Assembly: GCF_014109725.1 (NCBI RefSeq) | Contig: NZ_CP058554.1 | Coordinates: 2,232,001 to 2,296,000 of the forward strand | Origin: Comamonas piscis | Lineage (GTDB): Bacteria; Pseudomonadota; Gammaproteobacteria; Burkholderiales; Burkholderiaceae_C | DNA length: 64,000 nucleotides | Direction: 5' to 3' | Shown here: in pieces, positions 50,978 through 59,108 of the stretch | Numbering within the stretch: the stretch's first letter is position 1 | Layout: each line of letters starts with the position of its first letter | Made by a program: the position numbers and the translations under genes | The notes under the pieces: model-generated | The model's input: only the letters and a program-made list of their open reading frames with translations | Databases searched by the model: none | Told to the model about the DNA's origin: nothing

Positions 50978-52465
50978 ATGTCTCTGTTACCTCATACTTT
51001 GCCCCCTCTACCCGACGACGCACACTGGATGCGCGCCGCGTTGGAGCAGGCGCGCGCTGCGGCTGAGGCGGGCGAAGTGCCCGTGGGCGCCGTGGTGGTG
51101 CGTGCGGGCGAGATTGTGGGGCGGGGCTTTAACCACCCGATTGGCGCGCATGACCCCAGCGCCCATGCCGAGATCGAGGCGCTGCGCGATGCGGCCAAGC
51201 GGCTGGGCAATTACCGGCTCGATGGCTGCACCTTGTATGTCACCTTGGAGCCCTGCGCGATGTGTGCGGGCGCCATCTTGCATGCGCGGCTGGATCGCGT
51301 GGTCTGGGGTGCTGCCGAGCCGCGCACCGGTGCCGGCGGATCGGTGCTAGACCTTTTTGCCCAGGCCGCGCTGAACCACCACACCGCCGTGACCACCGGG
51401 GTGCTGGCGGACGACGCCGCCTCCTTGCTCACTGAATTTTTTGGCACCCGCCGTGTGCAGCAAAGGCTGCAGGCGCTGGCCGGCCACCCGCTGCGTGATG
51501 ATGCTTTGCGCACGCCGGATGGGTTGTTTGCCCCGGCGCTCGATTGCGGCTGCGCCAGTTGCTTTTACAGCGATTGGCCGTCCTTGGGCGGCCTGCGTCT
51601 GCATGTCAAAGACAGCGCGGGCCAGAACGCTTCGCCATCTGCCGCCGCCCGTCAATGGCTGCTGCTGCCAGGCATGCCGGCGCAGCAAGGTCTGTTCCGC
51701 GAACTGGCAGCCGGTTTGGCTGCGCAGGGCGATCGTGTGGTTGCCCCCGATTGGCTGGGCCTGGGGCGCAGCGACAAGCCCAAAAAGGACCAGCGCCTGA
51801 GTGATGCGCAGCAGTTGGCGATGCTACAAGACCTCCTCCAGCATTTGCAGCTGGATGGCGAACGGGGGCTGGTAGTCGTCGCACATGGCGATGCCGCGCG
51901 CCTGGCCCAGGCCCTGGTGGCGAAGCAGGCAGCGCTGGGCCGACCGGTGCAAGGGTTGTGGCTGATCAATCCGCCTAACGCCGCAGCGCCAAGCGCAGAC
52001 TACCGGCTTTGGTTGGAGCAGTTGCAGCGCAAGCTGGCATTGGATATAGCGGCTGCGCTGCAAACCAGTGCGACCGGTGCCGTGATGGATGCAGACCGCC
52101 AGCAATGGGCGGCACAGTTCCCCGACAAAGGCTATCGCGCAGGGCTGCGCGCCTGGGCGCGTGATGCGTTGGCGGCGCTGGATGCGGCTGCTTTAACATC
52201 GGCTCCCCTCAAGCAAACCATGCCGATTCTTATAAGCATCGGTGAGCAGGCACGCTGGTGGCCTGCGCCTTCGCAGGGCCTGGATGCCTGGCTGGCCGAT
52301 GTGGCGGTAGCGACTGGCACGGCAGGCCCACTGGCTTCGCAGCGCTGCGCAGGCGGCGACTGGCTGCCCCTGCAAAACAGCGCGGCATTGCTGCAGGCCA
52401 GCCGATTCTTTGATGCGGGTGCACAGCCCGCAGCGCTGGGCTTGGTGTCGGCGACTTTGCGGTGA
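50978..52465 (+). CDS. tadA: tRNA adenosine(34) deaminase fused to a degenerate alpha/beta-hydrolase domain
   Basis: 495 residues against about 165 for ordinary TadA. Residues 15-165 are the complete deaminase that makes inosine at the wobble base of tRNA-Arg: zinc ligands H63 (HAE, catalytic E65), C93 and C96 (EPCAMCAGA). Residues about 200-495 follow the alpha/beta-hydrolase pattern (WLLLPGMPAQQGLFRELAAG; VVAPDWLGLGRSDKP), but the nucleophile elbow reads VAHGDAAR, placing G304 where S or D should be. The second domain therefore looks catalytically dead and may bind RNA or a partner. The start at 50978 gives the shared MSLLPHTLPPLPDD opening. Confidence 0.9.
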   Translation: MSLLPHTLPPLPDDAHWMRAALEQARAAAEAGEVPVGAVVVRAGEIVGRGFNHPIGAHDPSAHAEIEALRDAAKRLGNYRLDGCTLYVTLEPCAMCAGAILHARLDRVVWGAAEPRTGAGGSVLDLFAQAALNHHTAVTTGVLADDAASLLTEFFGTRRVQQRLQALAGHPLRDDALRTPDGLFAPALDCGCASCFYSDWPSLGGLRLHVKDSAGQNASPSAAARQWLLLPGMPAQQGLFRELAAGLAAQGDRVVAPDWLGLGRSDKPKKDQRLSDAQQLAMLQDLLQHLQLDGERGLVVVAHGDAARLAQALVAKQAALGRPVQGLWLINPPNAAAPSADYRLWLEQLQRKLALDIAAALQTSATGAVMDADRQQWAAQFPDKGYRAGLRAWARDALAALDAAALTSAPLKQTMPILISIGEQARWWPAPSQGLDAWLADVAVATGTAGPLASQRCAGGDWLPLQNSAALLQASRFFDAGAQPAALGLVSATLR

Positions 52466-52523
52466 GCCTGTCTGCTGCACAATAGTCCGCAGCTTTTTTC
52501 ATTTTCTGACCGACTTTTTTGTT

Positions 52524-53765
52524 ATGAGCTCCACCCCAAAAAACCAGGCCCCGATCACCGGCATCATCCACCACCCCTACACGCCCGATGCGCCTTTTGC
52601 GGCACCCCAGCCAGGGGTGTTCAAGGCGTCGAGCGTGTTCTTCCCCAATGTGGCGGCGATGCGCAGCTGGGACTGGAAGGACAAGAGCGCCTTCACCTAC
52701 GGCCTGCACGGCACGCCGACCACCTACATCCTGGAAGAGCGCATTGCCACCCTGGAAGGCGGCAGCCACTGTGTGCTGGTGCCCAGCGGCCTGGCATCGA
52801 TCTCGGTGATTGGCCTGGCGCTGCTCAAGAGCGGTGACCATGTGCTGCTGCCCGATAACGTCTACGGCCCCAGCAAGGGCTTTGCCGAGAGTGAGCTGCA
52901 GCGCTTTGGCGTCAGCATCGGCTACTACGACCCGATGCGCGTGGACCATTGCGCCAGCCTGATCCAGGACAACACGCGTTTGGTCTGGCTGGAGGCTGCC
53001 GGCTCGGTCAGCATGGAGTTCCCCGATCTGGCCGGCCTCGTGCGCCTGTGCCAACAAAAGGGCATTGCAACCGCGCTGGACAACACCTGGGGTGCCGGCC
53101 TGGCCTTCAACTGCTTTGACCTCGATGGCGATGGCAGCTACCGCCTGGGCGTGGATGTGTCGGCGCATTCGCTCACCAAGTACCCCAGCGGCGGCGGCGA
53201 TGTGCTCATGGGGTCCATCGTGACGCGCGATGCCGCCGTGCACCGCAAGGTGCAGGCCACGCATATGCACCTGGGCCTGGGTGTGGGGGTGAACGACATC
53301 GAGACGGTGCTGCGCAGCCTGCCCAGTCTGGCGCTGCGCTACCACGCGCAAGATGCGGCTGCCCGGCAGTTGGCAGCCTTTATGGCAGACCACCCGGCCG
53401 TTGTGCAGTTGCTGCATCCGGCCTTTGCCGGATCGCCCGGCCACGCGCATTGGCAGCAGCTGTGTGGTGAAGGCAATGTGGCAGGCAAGCAGGGCGCTGC
53501 GGCGGGGCTGTTCAGCGTGGTGATTGATCCGCGCTTTAGCCAGCAGCAGATCGACCTGTTCTGCGAAAGCCTGCGCTTGTTCAAGCTGGCTTACAGCTGG
53601 GGCGGCCCAATCAGCCTGGTGGTGCCTTACAAGATTGGCAGCATGCGGGCGATCAGTGAGTCGCAGCTGCATCCGGGCACTGTGGTGCGCTTCTCGATCG
53701 GGCTGGAAGATGCGCATGACCTGCAGCAGGATTTGGCGCAAGCGCTGCAAAAAGCCTTTGGCTAA
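52524..53765 (+). CDS. metC: Cystathionine beta-lyase
   Basis: PLP enzyme of 413 residues cleaving cystathionine to homocysteine, pyruvate and ammonia. The MetC-type features are FGLHGTPTTYILEERIATLE-like sequence near the start (here YGLHGTPTTYILEERIA), CVLVPSGLASISVIGLALL, DNTWGAGLAFNCFDLD and the PLP lysine in SAHSLTKYPSGGGDVLMGSI. RFSIGLEDAHDLQQDLAQAL closes the domain. The ATG at 52524 has no obvious ribosome binding site. It lies 58 bp after tadA and ends at a strong terminator. Confidence 0.92.
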   Translation: MSSTPKNQAPITGIIHHPYTPDAPFAAPQPGVFKASSVFFPNVAAMRSWDWKDKSAFTYGLHGTPTTYILEERIATLEGGSHCVLVPSGLASISVIGLALLKSGDHVLLPDNVYGPSKGFAESELQRFGVSIGYYDPMRVDHCASLIQDNTRLVWLEAAGSVSMEFPDLAGLVRLCQQKGIATALDNTWGAGLAFNCFDLDGDGSYRLGVDVSAHSLTKYPSGGGDVLMGSIVTRDAAVHRKVQATHMHLGLGVGVNDIETVLRSLPSLALRYHAQDAAARQLAAFMADHPAVVQLLHPAFAGSPGHAHWQQLCGEGNVAGKQGAAAGLFSVVIDPRFSQQQIDLFCESLRLFKLAYSWGGPISLVVPYKIGSMRAISESQLHPGTVVRFSIGLEDAHDLQQDLAQALQKAFG

Positions 53766-53798
53766 GGCCTCTGCCTCAGCGGTAGAGCCAAGCCCTTG

Positions 53799-53832
53799 AA
53801 TGCCGCCAGCATTGCGCTGGCGGCATTTTTTA
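53799..53832 (+). terminator. Rho-independent terminator after metC
   Basis: Twelve-bp stem AATGCCGCCAGC / GCTGGCGGCATT with a 5-nt loop and a T run; it reaches into the convergent tesA stop codon. Confidence 0.88.
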
Positions 53833-54525
53833 TTTCATCAGTTTTTGCAGCTCGGGCCAGACATTGGCCAGCAGCTGCGGGTGGGCGCTGGCCAGCGGGT
53901 GGATACGGTCGGCCTGGAAGTTTTTCTGCGAATCGGGTACATCGGCCACGCCGTGCAGCAGGAAGGGCACGACAGCGGTTTTTTTCTCGCGCGCCAGGCT
54001 GGTAAAGACCTGGGCAAAGTCCGTGGTGTACTTGGTGCCGTAGTTGGGGGGCACCTGCATGCCCAGCAGCAGCACCTGGGCACCAGCCTTTTGGGCGCTG
54101 TCCACCATAGCAGCCAGGTTGGCCTGGGTGCTGGCCAGCGGCAGGCCGCGCAGCGCATCGTTCGCGCCCAGCTCCAGCACAACAATGCCCGGCTTGTGCT
54201 GCGTCAGCAGCTGGCCGAAACGGGCGCGGCCGCCGGCAGTGGTATCGCCGCTGATGCTGGCGTTACGCACCTGATAGGCGTTGGCTTTTTTGCTTTGTTC
54301 CAGCTTGTCCTGCAGCAGGGCTACCCAGCCGGATCCGCGTGCAATGCCGTACTCGGCGCTGATCGAATCTCCCACCACCAAAATCGTGGCAGGCGTTTGT
54401 GGTGCAGCTGCCTGTGCTGTAAAACCTATAGCGATGGAGGTCATCATTGACAAGGCTACGATGCTGCGAAGGCACCGGCGCCGTGTGGCGGGTGTTCGTT
54501 CATTGGAGAAGAGATTGGTTGTCAT
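53830..54525 (-). CDS. tesA: Multifunctional acyl-CoA thioesterase I / lysophospholipase, SGNH hydrolase
   Basis: Periplasmic SGNH esterase of 231 residues. The four blocks are present: GDSISAEYG (nucleophile S54), the SGDTTAGGRARF glycine, GANDALRG (asparagine) and DRIHPLASAH (aspartate and histidine). A basic n-region (TRRRCLRS) and hydrophobic core (IVALSMMTSIAIGFTAQA) form the signal peptide. Members hydrolyse acyl-CoA, lysophospholipids and aryl esters. Its ATG (54523-54525) overlaps the ATG of the divergent ABC ATPase by two bases; a divergent tesA-ybbA arrangement is also known from E. coli. Confidence 0.92.
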   Translation of the reverse strand: MTTNLFSNERTPATRRRCLRSIVALSMMTSIAIGFTAQAAAPQTPATILVVGDSISAEYGIARGSGWVALLQDKLEQSKKANAYQVRNASISGDTTAGGRARFGQLLTQHKPGIVVLELGANDALRGLPLASTQANLAAMVDSAQKAGAQVLLLGMQVPPNYGTKYTTDFAQVFTSLAREKKTAVVPFLLHGVADVPDSQKNFQADRIHPLASAHPQLLANVWPELQKLMK

Positions 54526-55237
54526 GACAGATGCTGTGCTTTCTCAATCGCAGGCGCCCGAGGCGGTGTTGGTGGCCCAGGGCCTGGGTAAATCGGTCTC
54601 GGATTCGACCGGCAGTTTGACGATTCTGCGTGATGTGGACTTTAGCATCGCCAAAGGGGAAACCGTCGCCATAGTCGGTGCTTCGGGCTCGGGCAAAAGC
54701 ACCTTGCTGTCGATCCTCGCCGGCCTCGATACCCCCAGCGTGGGGACAGTGCGGGTGACGGGCCAAGACATCTTTGCGCTGAGCGAGGATGACCGTGCCG
54801 CGCTGCGTGCGCGCACGATGGGCTTTGTGTTTCAGAACTTTCAATTGATGGGCAATTTGACGGCGCTGGAAAACGTGATGCTGCCCCTTGAGCTGGCTGG
54901 CCAGCGCGATGCCCGCAAGCAGGCTACTGCCATGCTCGAACGCGTGGGCCTGGGCCAGCGCCTGTCGCACTACCCCAAGCTGTTGTCGGGTGGCGAACAG
55001 CAGCGCGTGGCCCTGGCTCGCGCCTTTGTGGTGCAGCCCGCCGTGCTGCTGGCCGATGAGCCCACCGGCAGCCTGGACTTTGCCACTGGCGAGGCGGTGA
55101 TGCAGCTGGTGATGGACCTGAACCGCGAAGCGGGCACCACCCTCATCATGGTCACGCACGACCGGGCGATTGCTGCCCAGTGCCAGCGCGTCATCACCAT
55201 TGCCGCTGGCGCCGTGGTGCAGGACAGCCGCGTTTAG
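54524..55237 (+). CDS. ybbA: ABC transporter ATP-binding protein, YbbA/LolD type
   Basis: 237-residue ATPase of the MacB/LolD group: Walker A GASGSGKST, Q-loop FVFQNFQLMGNLTALENVML, signature LSGGEQQRVALARAF, Walker B VLLADEPTGSLD, switch histidine VTHD. E. coli YbbA, also divergent from tesA, pairs with the permease YbbP. Here no permease follows: the next genes are a repeat element and a PAP2 phosphatase. The partner must be encoded elsewhere or be lost. The stop codon lies inside the left arm of the 151-bp repeat. Confidence 0.9.
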   Translation: MTDAVLSQSQAPEAVLVAQGLGKSVSDSTGSLTILRDVDFSIAKGETVAIVGASGSGKSTLLSILAGLDTPSVGTVRVTGQDIFALSEDDRAALRARTMGFVFQNFQLMGNLTALENVMLPLELAGQRDARKQATAMLERVGLGQRLSHYPKLLSGGEQQRVALARAFVVQPAVLLADEPTGSLDFATGEAVMQLVMDLNREAGTTLIMVTHDRAIAAQCQRVITIAAGAVVQDSRV

Positions 55238-55386
55238 AGCCACTAATACAACCCTTGATACGTCGTTGCCTGGCCGGCCGCACCCTGCCTTGTCGTACTC
55301 CTGTACTGCCTGCGGCAGGGCGCCTAGTCGGGGACGCCTAGTCTCAACCGCAAACCTGCGGTTTGCTGGGTCGTCTTAGTGGCTCT
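55236..55386. repeat. 151-bp element with 19-bp terminal inverted repeats
   Basis: The left arm AGAGCCACTAATACAACCC (55236-55254) and right arm GGGTCGTCTTAGTGGCTCT (55368-55386) pair at 17 of 19 positions. Inside are a CCTGCC/GGCAGG hairpin around GTACTCCTGTACTG, a 9-bp direct repeat CGCCTAGTC separated by 5 bp, and an ACCGCA/TGCGGT hairpin. It looks like a MITE or a large palindromic repeat, and the folded RNA may also end the ATPase transcript. No clear target duplication flanks it. Confidence 0.65.
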
Positions 55387-55517
55387 TATGTGTCCACCGC
55401 TTTTTTTTCATGCATTAAGACATCGGTAAGCTCCGCCCGCCACAGTGCCAACGTACAGATTGCGCTGTTGCTGGGTGAACACCCATCCAGAGCGGCCTTC
55501 TGCTTTTGGGGCTTGCG

Positions 55518-56114
55518 ATGGAAGAACTGAATCTGCAATGGTTTGCATGGATGGCCGGGGGCTTTGCGCCGACGGCCTGGGTGTTGGAGCTGGCCCGCTG
55601 GCTGGGCATGGATGGCGTTGCGCTGGCAGGTGCCGCCTTGCTCTGGCTGTGGTGGAGGCGGCCGGCTGACCGCCTGTACCTGCTGGGCAGCATGCTGTGC
55701 TGCGCCGCTGCCGTGTTGCTGGCGCACCGGCTCGCTATCTGGCTGGGGCATCCGCGCCCCTTTGTGATGGGGCTGAGCCCTGCCTATATTGAGCATGCCG
55801 CGCGGGGCTCGCTCCCGAGCGCGCATGCCAGTTCACTCTTTACCCTGGGCTTTTGCCTGCTCTGGCTGCGGCAGCTGCGCCTGGGCGGCGCAGCCATTGT
55901 GGCCGTGGCGCTGGCGGTGAGCTGGGGCCGTGTGTACAGCGGTGTGCATTTTCCGCTCGATATTGCTGCCGGCGCTGCGCTGGGCGGGGTGATTGCGCTG
56001 TTGTACGGTTGGCTGTGGCGGCATGCCGGGCCGGTGGTGCAAGAGCCTGTGGATCAGGCTCTGCAAGACGCCGCCGCGCCACGCCCATCGTCACTGCCCG
56101 CATCGGTGGAGTAA
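55518..56114 (+). CDS. PAP2-superfamily phosphatase, undecaprenyl-diphosphatase (BcrC) type
   Basis: Membrane phosphatase of 198 residues. The three PAP2 motifs are visible: GHPRPF (C1), PSAHAS (C2) and GRVYSGVHFPLDIAAG (C3), the last two carrying the catalytic histidines. About five helices. BcrC-type enzymes recycle undecaprenyl diphosphate for cell-wall and glycan synthesis; the family-39 glycosyltransferase 3 bp downstream also uses undecaprenyl-linked donors, which supports that role. The start is ATG 55518 (MEELNLQWF). Confidence 0.87.
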   Translation: MEELNLQWFAWMAGGFAPTAWVLELARWLGMDGVALAGAALLWLWWRRPADRLYLLGSMLCCAAAVLLAHRLAIWLGHPRPFVMGLSPAYIEHAARGSLPSAHASSLFTLGFCLLWLRQLRLGGAAIVAVALAVSWGRVYSGVHFPLDIAAGAALGGVIALLYGWLWRHAGPVVQEPVDQALQDAAAPRPSSLPASVE

Positions 56115-56117
56115 GGC

Positions 56118-57692
56118 ATGAACACGCTCGCTACTGCGCGCGCAGTGCCCGCCCGCTTTGCCTGGGCGATCGAGGCACGCATGGGGGTGTTGGTGGCAGT
56201 GTGGCTGCTGGCGCTGTCCTGGCTGCGGCCGCTCAGCGATCCTGATGAGGGGCGCTATGCGGTGGCTGCCTTGCAGATGCTGCGCAGTGGTGATTGGGTA
56301 ACGCCTGCGCTCAACGGCCTGCCGTTTTTCCACAAGCCGCCGCTGTACTACTGGCTGGCTGCCACGGGCTACCAGATAGCCGGCGTGCACGAATGGGTAG
56401 CGCGCCTGCCGTCGCTGCTGGGCGCATGGCTGGCTGCTATGTCCTTGTTGGTCTTGCTCAAGCGCTATGCCAGCCAATCGGTGGCTGTCGCCGCTGCCGT
56501 GGTGCTGGTGACCATGCCCTACACCTATATGGCAGCGCAGTACGCGAATATGGACATGCTGTTGGCCGGCTGCTTGACGGCCTGCATCTGCAGTGCGGCG
56601 ATGGCGACCTTGGAAGCGGCCAAAGGCGCCAGTCGCAGTAATTGGATCGCTTGGTTGGCGAGTGCCAGCGCCTGGGCCGGACTGGGCTTTTTAGCCAAGG
56701 GCCTGATCGCGCTGGTGCTGCCCGGCATGGTCTGGGCTATCTGGCTGGTGTGGGAGCGGCGTTGGCGCCAATGGTGGCTGCCGCTGCATGCAGCAGCCTG
56801 GTTGCCCGTGCTGCTGATAGCGGGGCCCTGGGTGTGGATGGCGCAGCAGCGCCATAGCGGCTTCTTCCATTATTTTTTTGTGACCCAGCACTTTCAGCGC
56901 TACACCGGCAGCAGCTTTAACAACCCGCAGCCCTGGTGGTTTTATGGCGCCGTGATTGCGCTGGCGGCCTTGCCCTGGACGGCCTGGGGCCTTGTTGCTG
57001 GCTGGCGCAGCTGGAGGCGCCAACCACGCGCAGCACGGCCAGCAGCGCCGTCTTTGGTGCGGAGCCTGGACCGGCTGATGCTGGTCTGGTTTGCCGTCAT
57101 CGTGCTGTTCTTCTCGGTGCCGCACAGCAAAATTGTTGGCTATGTGCTGCCTGCGCTGCCGCCGCTGGCCTATGCGGTGGTGCGCCTGGTGCAAGCCGCT
57201 GGCTGGCAGCGCTGGGGTCGGCGCATGGTAGCCTTGGCCGCGCTGTTGTGTGTGGTGTTGGCGGTGGTGCTGGGCACGGTGGCAGTGCCTGCCAAGGCCC
57301 AATGGCGGGCATTGCGCAGCCTGCCAGTCCAATCGGCCGACCGGCTGGTGATGCTGGAGCATCTGTACTACGAAGTGCCGTTTTACCTGCCCGCGATGGC
57401 TGCGCCCTTGGTGGTGGATGACTGGAACACCGAAGGCCAGCAGGCCGACAACTGGAAGAAGGAGTTGACGGATGCCGCTGCATTTGCCCCGGGGTTGGGT
57501 AGCACGCTGCTGCTGGATACCCAGGGCCTGCAAGCCTATGCCTGCGCGCATCCTCAGCAGCGCCTGTGGGTTGTGGGCAGTGCCGAAGCTGCGCAGCGGC
57601 GATGGCCGGGGCTGGTTGCCGCAGCGCCTGCCTTGCACTTGGGTAGCGCGCAGGTATGGACGCTGGATGCGGCCCAAGCCTGCCGGGGATGA
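56118..57692 (+). CDS. Family-39-type membrane glycosyltransferase (ArnT-like)
   Basis: 524 residues, a GT-C fold with about 11 helices. The first loop holds the catalytic acidic motif SDPDEGRYAVAALQM, followed by GDWVTPALNGLPFFHKPPLY, which is typical of ArnT and related dolichyl/undecaprenyl-phosphate-sugar transferases. The C-terminal 120 residues are periplasmic. It follows the PAP2 gene by 3 bp. The likely substrate is lipid A or another periplasmic glycolipid; the aminoarabinose genes arnBCAD are not nearby, so transfer of Ara4N is not established. Confidence 0.87.
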   Translation: MNTLATARAVPARFAWAIEARMGVLVAVWLLALSWLRPLSDPDEGRYAVAALQMLRSGDWVTPALNGLPFFHKPPLYYWLAATGYQIAGVHEWVARLPSLLGAWLAAMSLLVLLKRYASQSVAVAAAVVLVTMPYTYMAAQYANMDMLLAGCLTACICSAAMATLEAAKGASRSNWIAWLASASAWAGLGFLAKGLIALVLPGMVWAIWLVWERRWRQWWLPLHAAAWLPVLLIAGPWVWMAQQRHSGFFHYFFVTQHFQRYTGSSFNNPQPWWFYGAVIALAALPWTAWGLVAGWRSWRRQPRAARPAAPSLVRSLDRLMLVWFAVIVLFFSVPHSKIVGYVLPALPPLAYAVVRLVQAAGWQRWGRRMVALAALLCVVLAVVLGTVAVPAKAQWRALRSLPVQSADRLVMLEHLYYEVPFYLPAMAAPLVVDDWNTEGQQADNWKKELTDAAAFAPGLGSTLLLDTQGLQAYACAHPQQRLWVVGSAEAAQRRWPGLVAAAPALHLGSAQVWTLDAAQACRG

Positions 57693-57800
57693 GGGCGGCG
57701 GTAAGGGCGGCAGCGCTGCGCGCCTTGGCCTACATGGCAGGTCGTAAAGCCGGGGTATAACCAGAAAGTTTCATCCCCTCTGCAAGTCTGGAAAGTGAGA

Positions 57801-58364
57801 ATGACCGTGGCAAAACCCAAAATCGGCGTGATCGTTGGCAGCAACAGCAAGACCTCCATCAACAAACAACTGGCCCATGGCCTGGTGAACCTGGTGCAAG
57901 ACCAGGCGGACTTCGAGTTCCTCGATCTGAGCGGCTTGCCCATCTACAACCGCGATGATGATGCCGATGCCTACCCGGCAGCCTTTACCGCCTTCAAAGA
58001 CAAGGTGCGCGGCAAAGACGGCATTTTGCTGGTGACGCCCGAGCACAACCGCTCGGTACCGGCTTACCTGAAAAACGCGCTCGACGGCGCCAGCCGCCCT
58101 TATGGCAGTGGCGCCTGGAACGGCATCCCTGCTGGCATCATCGGCACCTCAACAGGCGGCCCGGCGACCTCGATGGCCCAGCAGCATCTGCGCAATATCA
58201 TCGTGTTTCTGGATATGCCCGCGATGGCGCAGCCTGAAGGTTTTATCCGCTGGACCGATCGCCTGGTGAGCGCTGACGGCAAGGTGGCGGAGGCCAGCGA
58301 AAAGTTTTTGCGTGGCTATATGGACCACTTCCTCGCCTGGGTGGCCAAGCACCCCAAACAATAA
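57801..58364 (+). CDS. NAD(P)H-dependent FMN reductase / quinone reductase
   Basis: Flavodoxin-fold enzyme of 187 residues. The FMN phosphate loop is GSNSKTSINKQLA, followed by the second flavin motif TPEHNRSVPAYLKNALDGAS and the GTSTGGPATSMAQQHLR loop, as in the ChrR/YieF and NQO-like chromate and quinone reductases. GGAAAG lies seven bases before the ATG at 57801. It reduces quinones or flavins in the cytoplasm, probably as oxidative-stress defence. Monocistronic, closed by a terminator. Confidence 0.9.
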   Translation: MTVAKPKIGVIVGSNSKTSINKQLAHGLVNLVQDQADFEFLDLSGLPIYNRDDDADAYPAAFTAFKDKVRGKDGILLVTPEHNRSVPAYLKNALDGASRPYGSGAWNGIPAGIIGTSTGGPATSMAQQHLRNIIVFLDMPAMAQPEGFIRWTDRLVSADGKVAEASEKFLRGYMDHFLAWVAKHPKQ

Positions 58365-58384
58365 ACCTGCCCAGCGCAATCAAC

Positions 58385-58413
58385 ATGGCTGCGGTACGAT
58401 GCAGCCATTTTTT
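58385..58413 (+). terminator. Rho-independent terminator after the FMN reductase
   Basis: ATGGCTGC-GGTACGAT-GCAGCCAT followed by six T; 20 bp past the stop, 15 bp before the next start. Confidence 0.85.
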
Positions 58414-58427
58414 CGACCAAGGCTGCC

Positions 58428-59096
58428 ATGTTGAATCTCCCCCTTCACCACCTGTACCGCGCCGCCGCGCCTGATACCTCTGCTCCCTGGCTGCTGGTGC
58501 TGATGCATGGCGTGGGCAGCAATGAGCAAGATCTGTTTGGCCTGGCCGGCATGGTGCCGCCAGCCTTCCATGTGCTGAGCTTGCGTGCGCCCTACACCTT
58601 GGGCCCCAGCAGCTATGCCTGGTTCCAGTTTGGCGTGAACCCCGATGGCAGCCGCACCATCGACACCGCGCAGGAAAAAGCCAGCCGCGCGCTCGTCGCC
58701 CAGACCTGTGCCGAGGCGGCCCAGGCCTTGAACATACCGGCCGAGCGGGTGGTAGTGGGTGGCTTTAGCCAGGGCGGCATCATGTCGCTGTCCGCGCTGC
58801 TAACCCAGCCGCAAATGCTGCAGGCGATCATGGTGTGGCACAGCCGTCTGTTGCCGGAGATTGCGGCGGAGCAGGTCGCTCCCGAGCAATTGGCAGGGCG
58901 CAAAGCCTGGATCAGCCATGGCACTGCCGACAATGTGATTCCGCTGGCGCAGGCCCATGCGATCCGCACGGCGCTGCAAGCGATGCCTGTTGAGCTGGCC
59001 TACCACGAGTACCCCTGCCGCCATGAGCTGCACCCGCAAGAGCTGCAGGACAGCATGGCTTGGCTGCAGGCGCTGACACAGGCGCAGCGCGTCTAA
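58428..59096 (+). CDS. Phospholipase/carboxylesterase-family hydrolase
   Basis: Cytoplasmic alpha/beta hydrolase of 222 residues with the intact triad: nucleophile serine in GGFSQGGIMS, aspartate in HGTADNVIPL, histidine in CRHELHPQEL. LLVLMHGVGSNEQDLFGLA provides the oxyanion hole. It fits the YpfH/acyl-protein-thioesterase-like group acting on short acyl esters. Closely preceded by a terminator, so its promoter must overlap that hairpin. Convergent with mtfA, with 12 bp between stops. Confidence 0.9.
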   Translation: MLNLPLHHLYRAAAPDTSAPWLLVLMHGVGSNEQDLFGLAGMVPPAFHVLSLRAPYTLGPSSYAWFQFGVNPDGSRTIDTAQEKASRALVAQTCAEAAQALNIPAERVVVGGFSQGGIMSLSALLTQPQMLQAIMVWHSRLLPEIAAEQVAPEQLAGRKAWISHGTADNVIPLAQAHAIRTALQAMPVELAYHEYPCRHELHPQELQDSMAWLQALTQAQRV

Positions 59097-59108
59097 ATTC
59101 TTGAGTGC

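Noticed and set aside
53768..53800. tRNA-like D-arm (CTCAGCGGTAGAGC) after metC
   Set aside because: No acceptor, anticodon or T arm can be built around it; the following bases form the metC terminator.
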